Below are positions 17,977 through 27,657 of a stretch of 64,000 nt of DNA, piece after piece; the stretch's first letter is position 1; every line of letters begins with the position of its first letter. The DNA is from Paenibacillus sp. L3-i20 (GTDB taxonomy: Bacteria > Bacillota > Bacilli > Paenibacillales > Paenibacillaceae), in the NCBI RefSeq assembly GCF_022180385.2, contig NZ_BQME02000002.1:62001-126000 (forward strand), in the 5' to 3' direction. The translations under genes and the position numbers were made by a program. The notes under the pieces were generated by a model. The model saw only the letters and a list, made by a program, of their open reading frames with translations. It did not search any database and was not told the DNA's origin.

Positions 17977-18806
17977 TGATAAGTTTGCGCTCGAATGGGA
18001 TGGTTGTTGTCGGTCTACTCATCCTTGCCATTGTTTTTTTAATGATGTTGACAGGCTCATGGTTTGTGGCGAATGATCCCCTCGCTATTGATATGAGCAG
18101 AAGGCTGGAAGCGCCTAGCCTCTCCTACCCGCTTGGGACGGATAATATGGGCAGATGCCTGTTCTCAAGGCTAGTCGTGGGAGCTCGGACTACGATTGGA
18201 ATTACGATGCTTACTCTAGCGACGGTAGCACTTATTGGTATTCCGCTTGGTATGTTATCTGGTTATTTGGGTGGTCGCTTTGATGCTATCATGATGCGGT
18301 TTTTGGATGGCGCTAGTGCGATGCCTGAATTTGTTGTTGCCATTGCAATAGCAGGTTTTCTGGGTCCAAGCCTCTCCAATCTGATGTTAGCTATTTTATG
18401 GGTCAAGTGGATTGGATATGCGCGTGTAGCAAGAGGAATTGTGTTAGCAGAACGGAAGAAGGAGTATATATTAGCCGCTCGTGCGGCAGGAAGCAGTAGT
18501 TGGAACATATTGATGCTTCATCTAATCAAAAAAGTGTTGCCTTCTATCCTCGTAATCGGATCGCTGGATATCGGGAAAATCATTATGATCATAGCGATGA
18601 TGTCCTATGTCGGTCTCGGTGCTCAGCCACCAACTCCGGAATGGGGCGCTATGCTGAATGAAGGCAGATCTTTTTTTCAATCACATCCGCAGCTTATTCT
18701 GTATCCGGGGATAGCGATCTTCGTTGTTGTCATTGCGTGTAACTTGATTGGAGAAGGGCTTAGGGATCAATTAGATGTCCGAAGAAGGAGAGGAGGCCAC
18801 TGGTAA
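17976..18806 (+). CDS. cntC: Metallophore ABC transporter permease (CntC-like)
   Basis: The 276-residue permease is of the NikC/DppC type. Its marks are an N-terminal helix, the LGTDNMGRCLFSRL segment, and the EAA-type loop KKEYILAARAAGSSSWNI that contacts the ATPases. GGGGGAG precedes the start, and the gene overlaps both neighbours by one base. It should be the partner of the CntB-like permease. The C-terminal tail is rich in arginine. Confidence 0.87.
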   Translation: MISLRSNGMVVVGLLILAIVFLMMLTGSWFVANDPLAIDMSRRLEAPSLSYPLGTDNMGRCLFSRLVVGARTTIGITMLTLATVALIGIPLGMLSGYLGGRFDAIMMRFLDGASAMPEFVVAIAIAGFLGPSLSNLMLAILWVKWIGYARVARGIVLAERKKEYILAARAAGSSSWNILMLHLIKKVLPSILVIGSLDIGKIIMIIAMMSYVGLGAQPPTPEWGAMLNEGRSFFQSHPQLILYPGIAIFVVVIACNLIGEGLRDQLDVRRRRGGHW

Positions 18807-19687
18807 TGAGTGAGAACAGAGGGGATATTCCAGTGCTTCAGGTTGAGGGGCTGTCTGTCTATCACGATCAGAAACATGATCAAGAACCGATTATAGAGAA
18901 TATCCATTTCAAGATTATGGAAGGCCAGACAGTAGCCATTGTTGGTGAAAGCGGGAGCGGGAAAAGTGTAACAGCAAGCGCAATTGCAGGTCTCTTATCG
19001 CATCCCCTTCGAATACAACATGGGGAGATACGTTGGCATGGCGATGATATCGTCCGTTGGTCTGCGAAAGAAAAACAGAAGCTTAGAGGGACTGGAATTG
19101 GCTGGATGTTTCAAGATTATGAAGGAAGTCTTACCCCATTCATTCGGATCGGCAGGCAATTGGAGGAAACGATTGTTGTTCGTCAAGGGAAGTCGAGAAC
19201 ACAAGCGCGTGAGCTAACTATACATTGGCTGGAGTTAATGAAATTGCCAGCTGAACGTATTTATCAATGTTATCCGTTTCAACTAAGCGGTGGACAATGC
19301 CAACGTGTTGCCCTAGCATCCGCTCTTATGCTGGAGCCTTCGCTGCTTATTGCTGATGAACCAACGACAGCACTGGATGTGCTGACAGGTGAAGCGATAC
19401 TGGATTTGATTGGAACGATGCAGAAGAAGACAGGATGCGCTGTCATGTTGATTTCACATGACTTACGTCAAGTAATGAAGCATTCAGATGAAATGATCGT
19501 AATGAAAAGCGGGAAAATCGTCGAAGCCGGATTAACGGATGTACTGATGAACCATGCACAACATGACTATACAAAAGCGTTGATTAATGCGTGTCCTAGG
19601 CTATTACAAAGTCATGAACGCAATCAAAATGATAGCGTTGAGCGGCGAGTTGAGAGATTGTATAAGAAAGAAAGCATTACCTTCTAA
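18806..19687 (+). CDS. cntD: Metallophore ABC transporter ATPase (CntD-like)
   Basis: The 293-residue ATPase is of the OppD/NikD type. Walker A is GESGSGKS, the signature is LSGGQCQRVALA, and Walker B is LLIADEPTTALDV. It overlaps cntC by one base. It is shorter than many OppD proteins and lacks the long Cys-rich C-terminal extension that typical dipeptide ATPases carry. It pairs with CntF as the motor. Confidence 0.88.
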   Translation: MSENRGDIPVLQVEGLSVYHDQKHDQEPIIENIHFKIMEGQTVAIVGESGSGKSVTASAIAGLLSHPLRIQHGEIRWHGDDIVRWSAKEKQKLRGTGIGWMFQDYEGSLTPFIRIGRQLEETIVVRQGKSRTQARELTIHWLELMKLPAERIYQCYPFQLSGGQCQRVALASALMLEPSLLIADEPTTALDVLTGEAILDLIGTMQKKTGCAVMLISHDLRQVMKHSDEMIVMKSGKIVEAGLTDVLMNHAQHDYTKALINACPRLLQSHERNQNDSVERRVERLYKKESITF

Positions 19688-19703
19688 ACAAGGGGGGAGT
19701 AGG

Positions 19704-20483
19704 ATGAAGAAAGTGCTTGTTGCTAAGGACCTTGTTAAACATTATGGACAGGGTAAACAGTGTTTAACGACCGTTAACAATGTGTCGCTTCATATAGGTG
19801 AAGGAGAATGTCTAGGATTGGTAGGGGAAAGCGGCAGTGGGAAAAGCACCCTCGCAAAAGTGCTGCTTGCACTAGAAGTACCCGATGAAGGAGACGTGTG
19901 GCTAAACGGGCAATCTTTATTTTCTATTCGTGGCGCCCATTTACGGAATTTGCGTCAGTATATTCAGATCGTCTTTCAAAATTGCAATGCATCACTAAAT
20001 GATAGACTTCCCATTTGGCGTTCTATTATGGAGCCGTTAGATAATTTTCGTGAAGCATGTCCGCCCTTTTTAAGTGATGTACGTCATTCGCGGAGAGCAA
20101 CAGCAGAGAGGTTGCTTGAGATGGTAGGGATGCAATCCTACTATATGGATCGGTATCCTCATGAGTTAAGCGGAGGCCAACGCCAACGAGTAGCTATTGC
20201 AAGAGGGATAAGTGTTTGTCCACAGCTGCTCGTATGTGATGAGCCTACCGCAAGTCTAGACGTTACCATTCAAGCACAGATCTTGCAGCTTCTGAAGCAA
20301 TTGCAACGAGAGCTCAGCATGTCTTGTTTGTTTATATCTCATGATATCGCAGCTGTTCATGGCATATGTGATCGAATGATCGTGATGAAGGATGGGGCAA
20401 TTATTGATCAATTCCGTCGTGATGAAATATGGAATGATGATCGTAACCCTTACACAACAAAGCTAATCAAGGCGGCACGTTAA
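19704..20483 (+). CDS. cntF: Metallophore ABC transporter ATPase (CntF-like)
   Basis: The 259-residue ATPase is of the OppF/NikE type, with Walker A GESGSGKST, signature LSGGQRQRVAIA and Walker B LLVCDEPTASLDV. The start is set at ATG 19704 because AGGGGGGAG lies just upstream and the domain begins at once; the frame is open further upstream inside cntD. It is the second motor subunit of the importer. Confidence 0.88.
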   Translation: MKKVLVAKDLVKHYGQGKQCLTTVNNVSLHIGEGECLGLVGESGSGKSTLAKVLLALEVPDEGDVWLNGQSLFSIRGAHLRNLRQYIQIVFQNCNASLNDRLPIWRSIMEPLDNFREACPPFLSDVRHSRRATAERLLEMVGMQSYYMDRYPHELSGGQRQRVAIARGISVCPQLLVCDEPTASLDVTIQAQILQLLKQLQRELSMSCLFISHDIAAVHGICDRMIVMKDGAIIDQFRRDEIWNDDRNPYTTKLIKAAR

Positions 20484-20498
20484 GGAGGTATTTAGACA

Positions 20499-21707
20499 TT
20501 GAATGGGTCAAAGGCTATGTCATGGCCGTTTGTACAAATGTATGTTCTAGCTTTTTTATTTTTTAGCGCCAATTCGATTTTGAACGTTTTTATACCTCTT
20601 TACGGTGAAACAAAAGGCTTCAACAACAGTATAATCGGATTTATTATGGGTGCTTATATGTTGACCTGTATGTTAGTTCGTCCGTGGGCGGGTTATTTGG
20701 TTCAACGATATGGTCCAATTAAGATTCTTCGAATTATTGTAGTCATTAATGGTATTGGGCTTTTGTTGTATACGATCTCCGGGTTAGAAGGTATTTTTGT
20801 TGCCCGGCTTATTCAAGGGGTTTGTACCGCCTTTTTCTCCATGTCGCTTCAATTAGGCATTATTGATCAATTACCAGATAAAGAACGCTCTCAAGGCGTA
20901 TCGATGTATTCCTTATTTACCTATTTGCCAACGATTATTGGTCCCCTTATTGCGCTCGGTATTTGGGAATGGGGCGGAATGAACATGTTTACAGTAACGA
21001 TGATTGGAATTGCAGCGGTGACTGCTCTGTTTGGATTATCTATTCCAATGAAGGGACCAGTCTCTAAAGAGGAGTTGCCGCTTAAATCTAATATTTATTC
21101 TGTTCATACATTTCGGAAGCTTGCTATGAACAAACATTTTGTCCTTTGCAGTGCCACGATGCTGAGTGCGTCCTTATTGTTTGGTTCAATAGGTTTTGTA
21201 CCATTGTATGCAGGTCATATTCAAGGTGGAAATGCGGGCGTTTATTTGTCCCTTCAAGCTTTGGTCGTTGTACTGACTCGGATTATAGTAAGGAAACATA
21301 TCCCTTCTGACGGCAATTGGCATTCACGTTACATAGCAATAGCATTTATGTTGGCAAGCACTGCGGGGTTATTTCTTTCACTTTCAATCAAGTTTCCACC
21401 TCTTATGTATGTGGCGGCAGTAATGCTAGGTTATGCGCAAGCTGTTATTTATCCTACCTTAATGACGTATTTAACTTTTGTTGCTCCAGCGGCGGCAAGA
21501 AATGTAATGGTGGGCTGGTTTATAGCTTCTGCTGATCTGGGTCTTTCGTTAGGAAGTATGTTAATGGGTCCGCTTGCTGACCAATTGTCTTATTCTGGCA
21601 TGTATGCGATATGTGCATGCGTAGTAGGATGTGCTGCTTTATTGGCGTTAATTGGCGGGAGATGGACGGTTGAGGCCAAATCTTTAGGCAAGGCAGGGGA
21701 AGTTTAG
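20499..21707 (+). CDS. cntE: MFS metallophore exporter (CntE-like)
   Basis: The 402-residue protein has twelve predicted membrane segments and the MFS loop RPWAGYLVQRYG between helices 2 and 3. In cnt operons the MFS protein CntE secretes the apo-metallophore; its position between importer and synthesis genes is the basis for this call. The TTG start at 20499 has AAGGAGGT nine bases upstream; an in-frame ATG at 20517 is possible but too far from it. Its stop is immediately followed by the cntL ATG. Confidence 0.85.
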   Translation: MNGSKAMSWPFVQMYVLAFLFFSANSILNVFIPLYGETKGFNNSIIGFIMGAYMLTCMLVRPWAGYLVQRYGPIKILRIIVVINGIGLLLYTISGLEGIFVARLIQGVCTAFFSMSLQLGIIDQLPDKERSQGVSMYSLFTYLPTIIGPLIALGIWEWGGMNMFTVTMIGIAAVTALFGLSIPMKGPVSKEELPLKSNIYSVHTFRKLAMNKHFVLCSATMLSASLLFGSIGFVPLYAGHIQGGNAGVYLSLQALVVVLTRIIVRKHIPSDGNWHSRYIAIAFMLASTAGLFLSLSIKFPPLMYVAAVMLGYAQAVIYPTLMTYLTFVAPAAARNVMVGWFIASADLGLSLGSMLMGPLADQLSYSGMYAICACVVGCAALLALIGGRWTVEAKSLGKAGEV

Positions 21708-22496
21708 ATGAAGGATAAATATAAACTCATGTCAGCACTAAGATCGATTGAATATGAATTGAATCTTCTCCATTGTTATTGCAAGGAATGTCCCGACTGC
21801 TATGAGCTAGTCCAATCTAAGCTGGATAAACTTTGTTTATTTATTCTTGATGCGGAGAACAACGAGCTATGGAACAAATGGAAGAGCTGTGATGAAATAA
21901 GACAATATGGAGCGCAATTGCGGGAAACTGCCGTACGATTGTTATGTGATTTGGAGAAACATCAATCAATACTTGTTGTGAACAAAGAGCTCGATGCGGG
22001 TCAATATTTAGAGCTGCTCGCTGAGTCTATTAGGGAAGAGCTGCGTTTTTTCGGTATGGATACACATTCACGGCTGCTGTTTGTTGGTTCAGGAGCTTTT
22101 CCGCTATCTGCTATTACAATCGCTAAGGAAACAGGGATTCATGTTATGGGTATTGATATTGATGAGGAAGCAGTTGATTGCGGCAATCGGGTTGCAGAAG
22201 CTACTGGGATGGGAGACACGGTAACCTTTCAGAAATCTGAGATGAATAGGATGATCGTTTCGGAAGGAGCAACACATGTTATTATCGCATCACTCGTTCG
22301 GAATAAAAGCGAGGTATTGGATCAGCTAAAGCCGATGTTAAGGGATCATACCAAGATTATTGTGCGTTATGGGAATGGCTTAAAATCTCTTTTTAATTAT
22401 TCACTAGAAGAACATATTCGAAGGGATTGGAAAATGACAGACATTCGTCGGAGCTTTAGCATCTATGATTTTGCGATATTAGAAGCTAAAAGCTAA
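21708..22496 (+). CDS. cntL: Nicotianamine-synthase-like enzyme (CntL-like)
   Basis: The 262-residue protein resembles nicotianamine synthase. The SAM-binding loop VGSGAFPLSA (about 126-135) matches the plant GSGPLPLT motif and is followed by MGIDIDEEA. The N-terminal helical region begins MSALRSIEYELN. CntL moves the aminobutyrate group of SAM onto the amine of histidine, giving a nicotianamine-like intermediate. The ATG directly follows the cntE stop. With no cntK histidine racemase beside it, the likely substrate is L-histidine, as in Pseudomonas, unless a racemase is encoded elsewhere. Confidence 0.9.
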   Translation: MKDKYKLMSALRSIEYELNLLHCYCKECPDCYELVQSKLDKLCLFILDAENNELWNKWKSCDEIRQYGAQLRETAVRLLCDLEKHQSILVVNKELDAGQYLELLAESIREELRFFGMDTHSRLLFVGSGAFPLSAITIAKETGIHVMGIDIDEEAVDCGNRVAEATGMGDTVTFQKSEMNRMIVSEGATHVIIASLVRNKSEVLDQLKPMLRDHTKIIVRYGNGLKSLFNYSLEEHIRRDWKMTDIRRSFSIYDFAILEAKS

Positions 22497-22522
22497 TTAG
22501 TGCGAGAGGAGTTGTTAGCAAA

Positions 22523-23857
22523 ATGAATGTCAATAACGAGGCCGCTCCATTCGGAAATACTCTTATGATTGGTACTGGTCCGGCCAGTATTCATATGGCT
22601 GTAGATCTATCAAGAGGTTGGTGCAATCAATTAGGTCTGTTGAATCGGAAAAGCGAGCGTTCAGAGCAATTGAATTCAGAGCTAGCAAGCGCGGGACAAG
22701 TCATTTCCACTAAAGTCGAGTCAGCATCCTATAAGCTTGGTTCCGGTAGTGCGACAGTAGCGCAGTTATATGAGGGGTACGAAAATGTGGAAGATTGTTG
22801 GGATAGCATTGTCATCTGTACACCTTGCAATAGCTATGCTAGCGTCGTCCGTTCACTAGATATAGCGCATCTTACGAACTTGAAAACGATTATTTTGTTA
22901 TCCCCAGGATTAGGTTCGAATTTGCTTGTTGAGCATCTGCTCGGTGATGCTCATGATCGGATTGAAGTCATCAGTTTCTCGACTTATTATGGGGCATCAA
23001 TTTTCCCTCCTGCTCCATATCGAGAATCCCTTCTAAACGTCATTGTAAAAGGGTTTAAAAGAAAAATTGTTATTGGAAGCAATAAAGTGGAACGTTCGAT
23101 GCTCCATCAGGTACAACATTTTATCGAATCTCATGGAATAAAGTGTGAGCAAGGTATGAATCCCATTGAAGCGGAAAGTCGCAGCATTACGACGTATGTT
23201 CACCCTCCCTTTTTTATAAACAAAGTTTCATTAGATGAAATCTTTAGCCCCAAACGTTCGACAAAATTTATGTATAAGCTATATCCGGAAGGTCCTATTA
23301 CTCAACATACAATTGCATCGATGATCTCATTATGGCATGAAATATCGGAGTTGCTGAGACTTTTGGGCGCTAGACCTATAAATTTATTAAAGTTTTTGAA
23401 TGATGATAATTATCCTGTGCGAGAACTAACGTTATCTCGGGCGGATATTGAAGGGTTCGTAGAACAAGATCCAATTAAGCAGCAGTACTTATTATACATA
23501 AGGTATGCATCGATATTAATTGATCCATTCTCCGAACCAGATGAAGCGGGCAAATATTTGGATTTCTCCGCTTTCCCTTATCGTGGAGTGAGGAGCGATA
23601 GATTAGGAAAGTGGATCATACCGAGAATACCTTATGAAGATTATAGGAAGTTGAAGATAATATATGGTTTAGGTCAACGAATGGGGCTATTGATGCCTCA
23701 AGCAGAGAAGTTCATTCTTTTATTTGAAGAGAGGTTGTATTCCTTTGTTCACGTTGATGGTTTTGAATTATCTGATCCAGCTGTACTGATAGGTAACTCT
23801 ATAGAAGAAGTAGATATCATTTGGCAGCAGTTTTGTATAAAGTCCTCAAGGCGATAG
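22523..23857 (+). CDS. cntM: Opine metallophore dehydrogenase (CntM-like)
   Basis: The 444-residue enzyme joins the CntL product to an alpha-keto acid by NAD(P)H-dependent reductive amination. It aligns well with my recollection of S. aureus CntM: LMIGTGP Rossmann loop, EVISFSTYYG, YVHPPFF, LYPEGPIT and ILIDPFSEPDE. Two specificity positions can be read. Arg42 aligns with CntM Arg33, which favours NADPH. Ala158 aligns with CntM Asp150; published work links Asp to pyruvate and Ala to use of alpha-ketoglutarate. The product may therefore be pseudopaline-like rather than staphylopine. It is the last gene of the operon, with a hairpin 27 bases after the stop. Confidence 0.9.
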   Translation: MNVNNEAAPFGNTLMIGTGPASIHMAVDLSRGWCNQLGLLNRKSERSEQLNSELASAGQVISTKVESASYKLGSGSATVAQLYEGYENVEDCWDSIVICTPCNSYASVVRSLDIAHLTNLKTIILLSPGLGSNLLVEHLLGDAHDRIEVISFSTYYGASIFPPAPYRESLLNVIVKGFKRKIVIGSNKVERSMLHQVQHFIESHGIKCEQGMNPIEAESRSITTYVHPPFFINKVSLDEIFSPKRSTKFMYKLYPEGPITQHTIASMISLWHEISELLRLLGARPINLLKFLNDDNYPVRELTLSRADIEGFVEQDPIKQQYLLYIRYASILIDPFSEPDEAGKYLDFSAFPYRGVRSDRLGKWIIPRIPYEDYRKLKIIYGLGQRMGLLMPQAEKFILLFEERLYSFVHVDGFELSDPAVLIGNSIEEVDIIWQQFCIKSSRR

Positions 23858-23883
23858 AGTATTGATGATTCGGTGAAAAGGAA

Positions 23884-23907
23884 GAGGCTGCCCAATGGGA
23901 CAGCCTC
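23884..23907. terminator. Hairpin between convergent operons
   Basis: GAGGCTGCCC (23884-23893) pairs with GGGaCAGCCTC (23897-23907), with a single bulged A. It lies between the cntM stop and the oppA-type stop. Flanking T-tracts are weak on both sides, so it may work as a modest bidirectional terminator. Confidence 0.65.
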
Positions 23908-23914
23908 AGCTTTG

Positions 23915-25756
23915 TTATTGAGCTACAACTGGTTTTTCCTGCGAGATAGCAATCTGATGTGGATAGAGATTAGTTCCGTCGCCAATCGCATAATGAAGAA
24001 TACGTTTGTTAACTGGTACTATAATAGAACGGTAAAGTGTAGGGAAGACCGGAATCTCATTTACCATAAGCGCCTGCCACTCCTTATAAATTTCTTGACG
24101 TTTCTTTACATCAAAAGCTTCTTTAGAAAGACCGGCTTTCAATAGGCGGCTTTGCTCTTCGCTCTCATAACGAGGGAAGTTGTATAATGCGTCAGGCCCA
24201 TACAAGGCTGAAGGGTCAACGTCGATACCTACCGTCCACGCACCTTGATAAATATCTACGTTAGGATCATCTTCACCAGTATCACCCACACGAGCGTAGA
24301 ATGCATTAAATTCAACCATTTCTAGATTAACTTTAAGCCCAATCGCTTCCCATGACTGTACATAATAACGAGCTAACGGCTCTGCTATTTCTGATCCAGT
24401 CATAGAGATGAAGTTTATAACAAGTTCGCTGCCGTCTGGATTAGTACGGAATTTTCCATTTAGCTTGTATCCAGCTTCATCCAGTAGTTTGTTTGCTGCT
24501 TCAGGGTCATAAGTAACACCTAGGTTAGTCGCATCATGATATTCTGGATGTGACGGAGGGATAAGTGTTGTTGCATTCCATCTTAAACCATGATAGAACT
24601 TTTTCCCGACTTGGTCATTATCGACAGCATGCCACATTGCTTTCCGAAGGGAGACATTAGCCATCTTCGCTTTGTCATTCGGAACGACACGCTTCTTTTC
24701 TTTATCCCATGTACCAAGTTTAAAACCTATATACGTATATGCGCGATCAATTGCGCCAAGATACTCGATATTAGATAACGATGCATTATCTTTGAATTGG
24801 TCAATTGGGAATGAATTTACAAGATCAACTTCTCCACCTTTTACTTGCTGCACGACGGTTGATGGACTAATAACTTTTAGAACGACCCCATCAAGTGCAG
24901 GTTCACCACGCCAGTAATCGGTGTTTTTTGAATAGATAACGGATTCGCCTGGAACGATGCTGTCAACTTTGAAGGGTCCAAAGCCGATCGGCTTTACTCT
25001 AACTTCAGGTGAAGCTGACATTTTGGCAACCTCCATGTTGCCAAAAATGTGTTTCGCAAGTGGACTGATCCACACGCCGCCAGTCAATAGGGATGGGGTT
25101 GATTCAATATAAGTAATCTTGATTGTTTTGTCATCTACAATTTCAATACCTGATATCTTATCTGCTTTACCTTCGTGAAAATCTACCATACCAACAATGT
25201 TAGTAAAATTGGAATCATACCGTGGACCATCATAATCTTTATGTCCGATAACTTCATGTGCAAATTGCAAATCTTGAGCCGTTACCGGTTTGCCATCATG
25301 CCAGTTCACGTTGTCGCGAATTTTTAGTGTAAATGTACGTCCATCCTCTGAAACTTCATAAGTCGCAGCTCCATCATTTGTATAAACATAGCTTTTGTCC
25401 CATGTTAGTAGCGTTTCATCGAACCAACTCATTACGTCTGAATCCGGAGCTGAAGAATAAAAAACAGGATTCAACGTACCTGGAAAGGGTGTATCAGATA
25501 CAAGACCGTATGTAATTGTTCCTCCTTTAAGTGCAGTGCCTTCATTTGTTTTTACATTGCTGAAATCTTTGATGGAAAAGAGACCATCTTCCTTGGGCTC
25601 CGGTTCCTTAGCAGCATCTGTTGCCGATGGGGAAGGGGATGGTGAAGGTGATGCCTCTCCTTCCTTTTTGTCACCTCCATTGGATGTACAAGCGGACAGG
25701 ATAACGAGTAATGATAAGATAAAAGTAAAAAATAATGAACGTTTCATTTTTCTCAT
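23915..25756 (-). CDS. Peptide ABC transporter substrate-binding lipoprotein
   Basis: The 613-residue protein belongs to the DppE/OppA type (SBP_bac_5). Its signal peptide ends in LSAC, followed by an acidic Pro/Ser-rich linker with repeated SPSP. Family elements include LKIRDNVNWHDGKPVTAQDL and VSLRKAMWHAVDNDQVG. Peptides are the usual ligands of this family; none can be read from the sequence. AAGGAGG precedes the ATG by 7 bases. It is the last gene of a five-gene importer operon on the minus strand. Confidence 0.87.
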   Translation of the reverse strand: MRKMKRSLFFTFILSLLVILSACTSNGGDKKEGEASPSPSPSPSATDAAKEPEPKEDGLFSIKDFSNVKTNEGTALKGGTITYGLVSDTPFPGTLNPVFYSSAPDSDVMSWFDETLLTWDKSYVYTNDGAATYEVSEDGRTFTLKIRDNVNWHDGKPVTAQDLQFAHEVIGHKDYDGPRYDSNFTNIVGMVDFHEGKADKISGIEIVDDKTIKITYIESTPSLLTGGVWISPLAKHIFGNMEVAKMSASPEVRVKPIGFGPFKVDSIVPGESVIYSKNTDYWRGEPALDGVVLKVISPSTVVQQVKGGEVDLVNSFPIDQFKDNASLSNIEYLGAIDRAYTYIGFKLGTWDKEKKRVVPNDKAKMANVSLRKAMWHAVDNDQVGKKFYHGLRWNATTLIPPSHPEYHDATNLGVTYDPEAANKLLDEAGYKLNGKFRTNPDGSELVINFISMTGSEIAEPLARYYVQSWEAIGLKVNLEMVEFNAFYARVGDTGEDDPNVDIYQGAWTVGIDVDPSALYGPDALYNFPRYESEEQSRLLKAGLSKEAFDVKKRQEIYKEWQALMVNEIPVFPTLYRSIIVPVNKRILHYAIGDGTNLYPHQIAISQEKPVVAQ

Positions 25757-25771
25757 TGCGTAGCCTCCTTT

Positions 25772-26662
25772 TTATCCTCTTCTTTGTTTTGCATCAGCTG
25801 CACGCTTGAGCGCTTGGCCGACGTTATTTATACTCAACATCAGTACTAAAATCAGTAATGATGCAGGTAACCAAATCCACCAGCGAAACTCCAATGTTTG
25901 CGGGTTTCTGGCATAACTAACCAATGTTCCTAAACTGGGGGTGCTCTCGGGAAATCCGAATCCAAGGAAGGAAAGGGCTGATTCTAATCCGATATTAGCA
26001 GCAAAATTCAAGGTCATAGTTACGATAATAATAGAACTTAAATTAGGCAGAACTTGTTTGAACATTATATTGAAGGGAGTAGATCCTACTGTCTTTGATG
26101 CGTGAACATATTCCTGCTCTTTTTCTTGTAATGCTTTGGATCGTATCATTCGCGCAATTCCCATCCAAAGAAATGCCGTCATAATTAAAGCGAAGGACAT
26201 AACATTGTATTTGGGAACAGCAGTTACAAAGGCGATTACTATCATTAGGGTTGGCAATATTGAGAAAAAATCGATAATGCGCATAAAGATATTGTCTATC
26301 GTCCCTCCAAAAAAACCGGACATGAGTCCGAGAAAAATGCCAATAATACCGGTAAAAAGAGTAACCAATAGTGCAATCGATAAGGAATTGCGAGTACCAA
26401 TAATGAGCTGACCGAAAATGTCACGTCCACCATAATCAGTTCCTAGCCAAAATTCGGCTGAGGGTGGTTGATTGAGTGCGAATAGATCGACACTTACAAT
26501 CTGTTCTTGATTTAAAAATAGGGATAAGCCATATACGAGAACAATAACAAGGCCAATAAATATAAGAGAAGCAAGCGCTAGCTTATCGCGTACAATCTCT
26601 CGCCAGAGAATTCGCCAGCTCGAAGGGCTAGCATCTATGACCTCAACATTGTTGTTCATCAT
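25772..26662 (-). CDS. Peptide ABC transporter permease (OppC/DppC type)
   Basis: The protein of about 296 residues has the long N-terminal cytoplasmic stretch and first helix of OppC proteins, GTDYGGRDIFGQLIIG, and the ATPase-contact loop EQEYVHASKTVGSTPFNIM. ATG 26662 is chosen because GAGGTGA lies 8 bases upstream; a GTG at 26671 overlaps that site. It lies between the OppB-type permease and the binding protein. Confidence 0.86.
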   Translation of the reverse strand: MMNNNVEVIDASPSSWRILWREIVRDKLALASLIFIGLVIVLVYGLSLFLNQEQIVSVDLFALNQPPSAEFWLGTDYGGRDIFGQLIIGTRNSLSIALLVTLFTGIIGIFLGLMSGFFGGTIDNIFMRIIDFFSILPTLMIVIAFVTAVPKYNVMSFALIMTAFLWMGIARMIRSKALQEKEQEYVHASKTVGSTPFNIMFKQVLPNLSSIIIVTMTLNFAANIGLESALSFLGFGFPESTPSLGTLVSYARNPQTLEFRWWIWLPASLLILVLMLSINNVGQALKRAADAKQRRG

Positions 26663-26689
26663 TTCATTCACCTCAACCTACCTTAGTTG

Positions 26690-27652
26690 TTATTTGATCC
26701 GAATGCGTGGATCAACCGTAGTGAGAATAATATCGGATAACAAAGAGCCAACTATAGAAGCAATTCCATACAACATTACTAATGCTGTTACAACGCTAAA
26801 ATCTCTTACCATGATCGAGTTGAGAAATAACTGACCCATGCCTGGGTAGCCGAATATACTTTCGACAAATACAGTTCCTCCAATAAGACCAGTTAGTTCA
26901 AATCCAAAAAAGGCGGCTATCGGAAGAAGTGCGTTTCGTAAAATATGACGATTATAAACTCTAGATTCTGAAGCTCCTTTAGCTCTTGCAGTATGTACAA
27001 AATCCTTTTGCTTCGTATCAATAATTTCATTGCGGAGCAGTTGAACGGTAGATACCGTTGTAATAAGCGCCATTGAAGTTGCAGGCAGAAGCAGATGATA
27101 TATCTTGCTTAAGATATACTGTAAAGTACCAGGGGTTGAACCGGGTGCGACACTTCCACCAGTTGGGAACCATCCAAGGTGAAAGCCAAATATCCATAAC
27201 ATTAACAATGCAAATATAAACAAAGGGGCAGCAAAACCTATATAGGTATAACCAGTAATCAATTTGTCACCCAAAGTATCATTGTAACGGCCGCTCAATA
27301 CTCCTAGTGGAACAGCAATGAGATAAGTAAGGATGAGGGTGGCAAACGCTAGCCAGAATGTATTGGCCATCCGTTCACCAATTAAGTCAATAACGGGCAT
27401 TTTGAATCGAAAAGATTGACCGAAATCACCCTGTACAGCTTTAGAGATCCAGTCGCCATATTGTATATACCAAGGATTGTTGAGCCCAAGCCGCTCCCGC
27501 TGTGCTTCAACCGCCTTAGGGTCAACGCTAGGATCTAATAATCCAGTAAGCGCATCGCCAGGCATTGCTTTAGCTAATAAAAATACTAGTATGCTAAGTA
27601 GGAAGATTTGCGGGATCATAATTAATAACCGTCTTGCAATCGTATTCCACAT
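26690..27652 (-). CDS. Peptide ABC transporter permease (OppB/DppB type)
   Basis: The permease of about 320 residues has the N-terminal helix, AMPGDAL segment and ATPase-contact loop KDFVHTARAKGASESRVY of OppB proteins. The start may be ATG 27652 or a TTG at 27661 that overlaps the stop of the upstream ATPase gene; translation is coupled either way. Confidence 0.86.
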   Translation of the reverse strand: MWNTIARRLLIMIPQIFLLSILVFLLAKAMPGDALTGLLDPSVDPKAVEAQRERLGLNNPWYIQYGDWISKAVQGDFGQSFRFKMPVIDLIGERMANTFWLAFATLILTYLIAVPLGVLSGRYNDTLGDKLITGYTYIGFAAPLFIFALLMLWIFGFHLGWFPTGGSVAPGSTPGTLQYILSKIYHLLLPATSMALITTVSTVQLLRNEIIDTKQKDFVHTARAKGASESRVYNRHILRNALLPIAAFFGFELTGLIGGTVFVESIFGYPGMGQLFLNSIMVRDFSVVTALVMLYGIASIVGSLLSDIILTTVDPRIRIK

Positions 27653-27657
27653 CGCTC

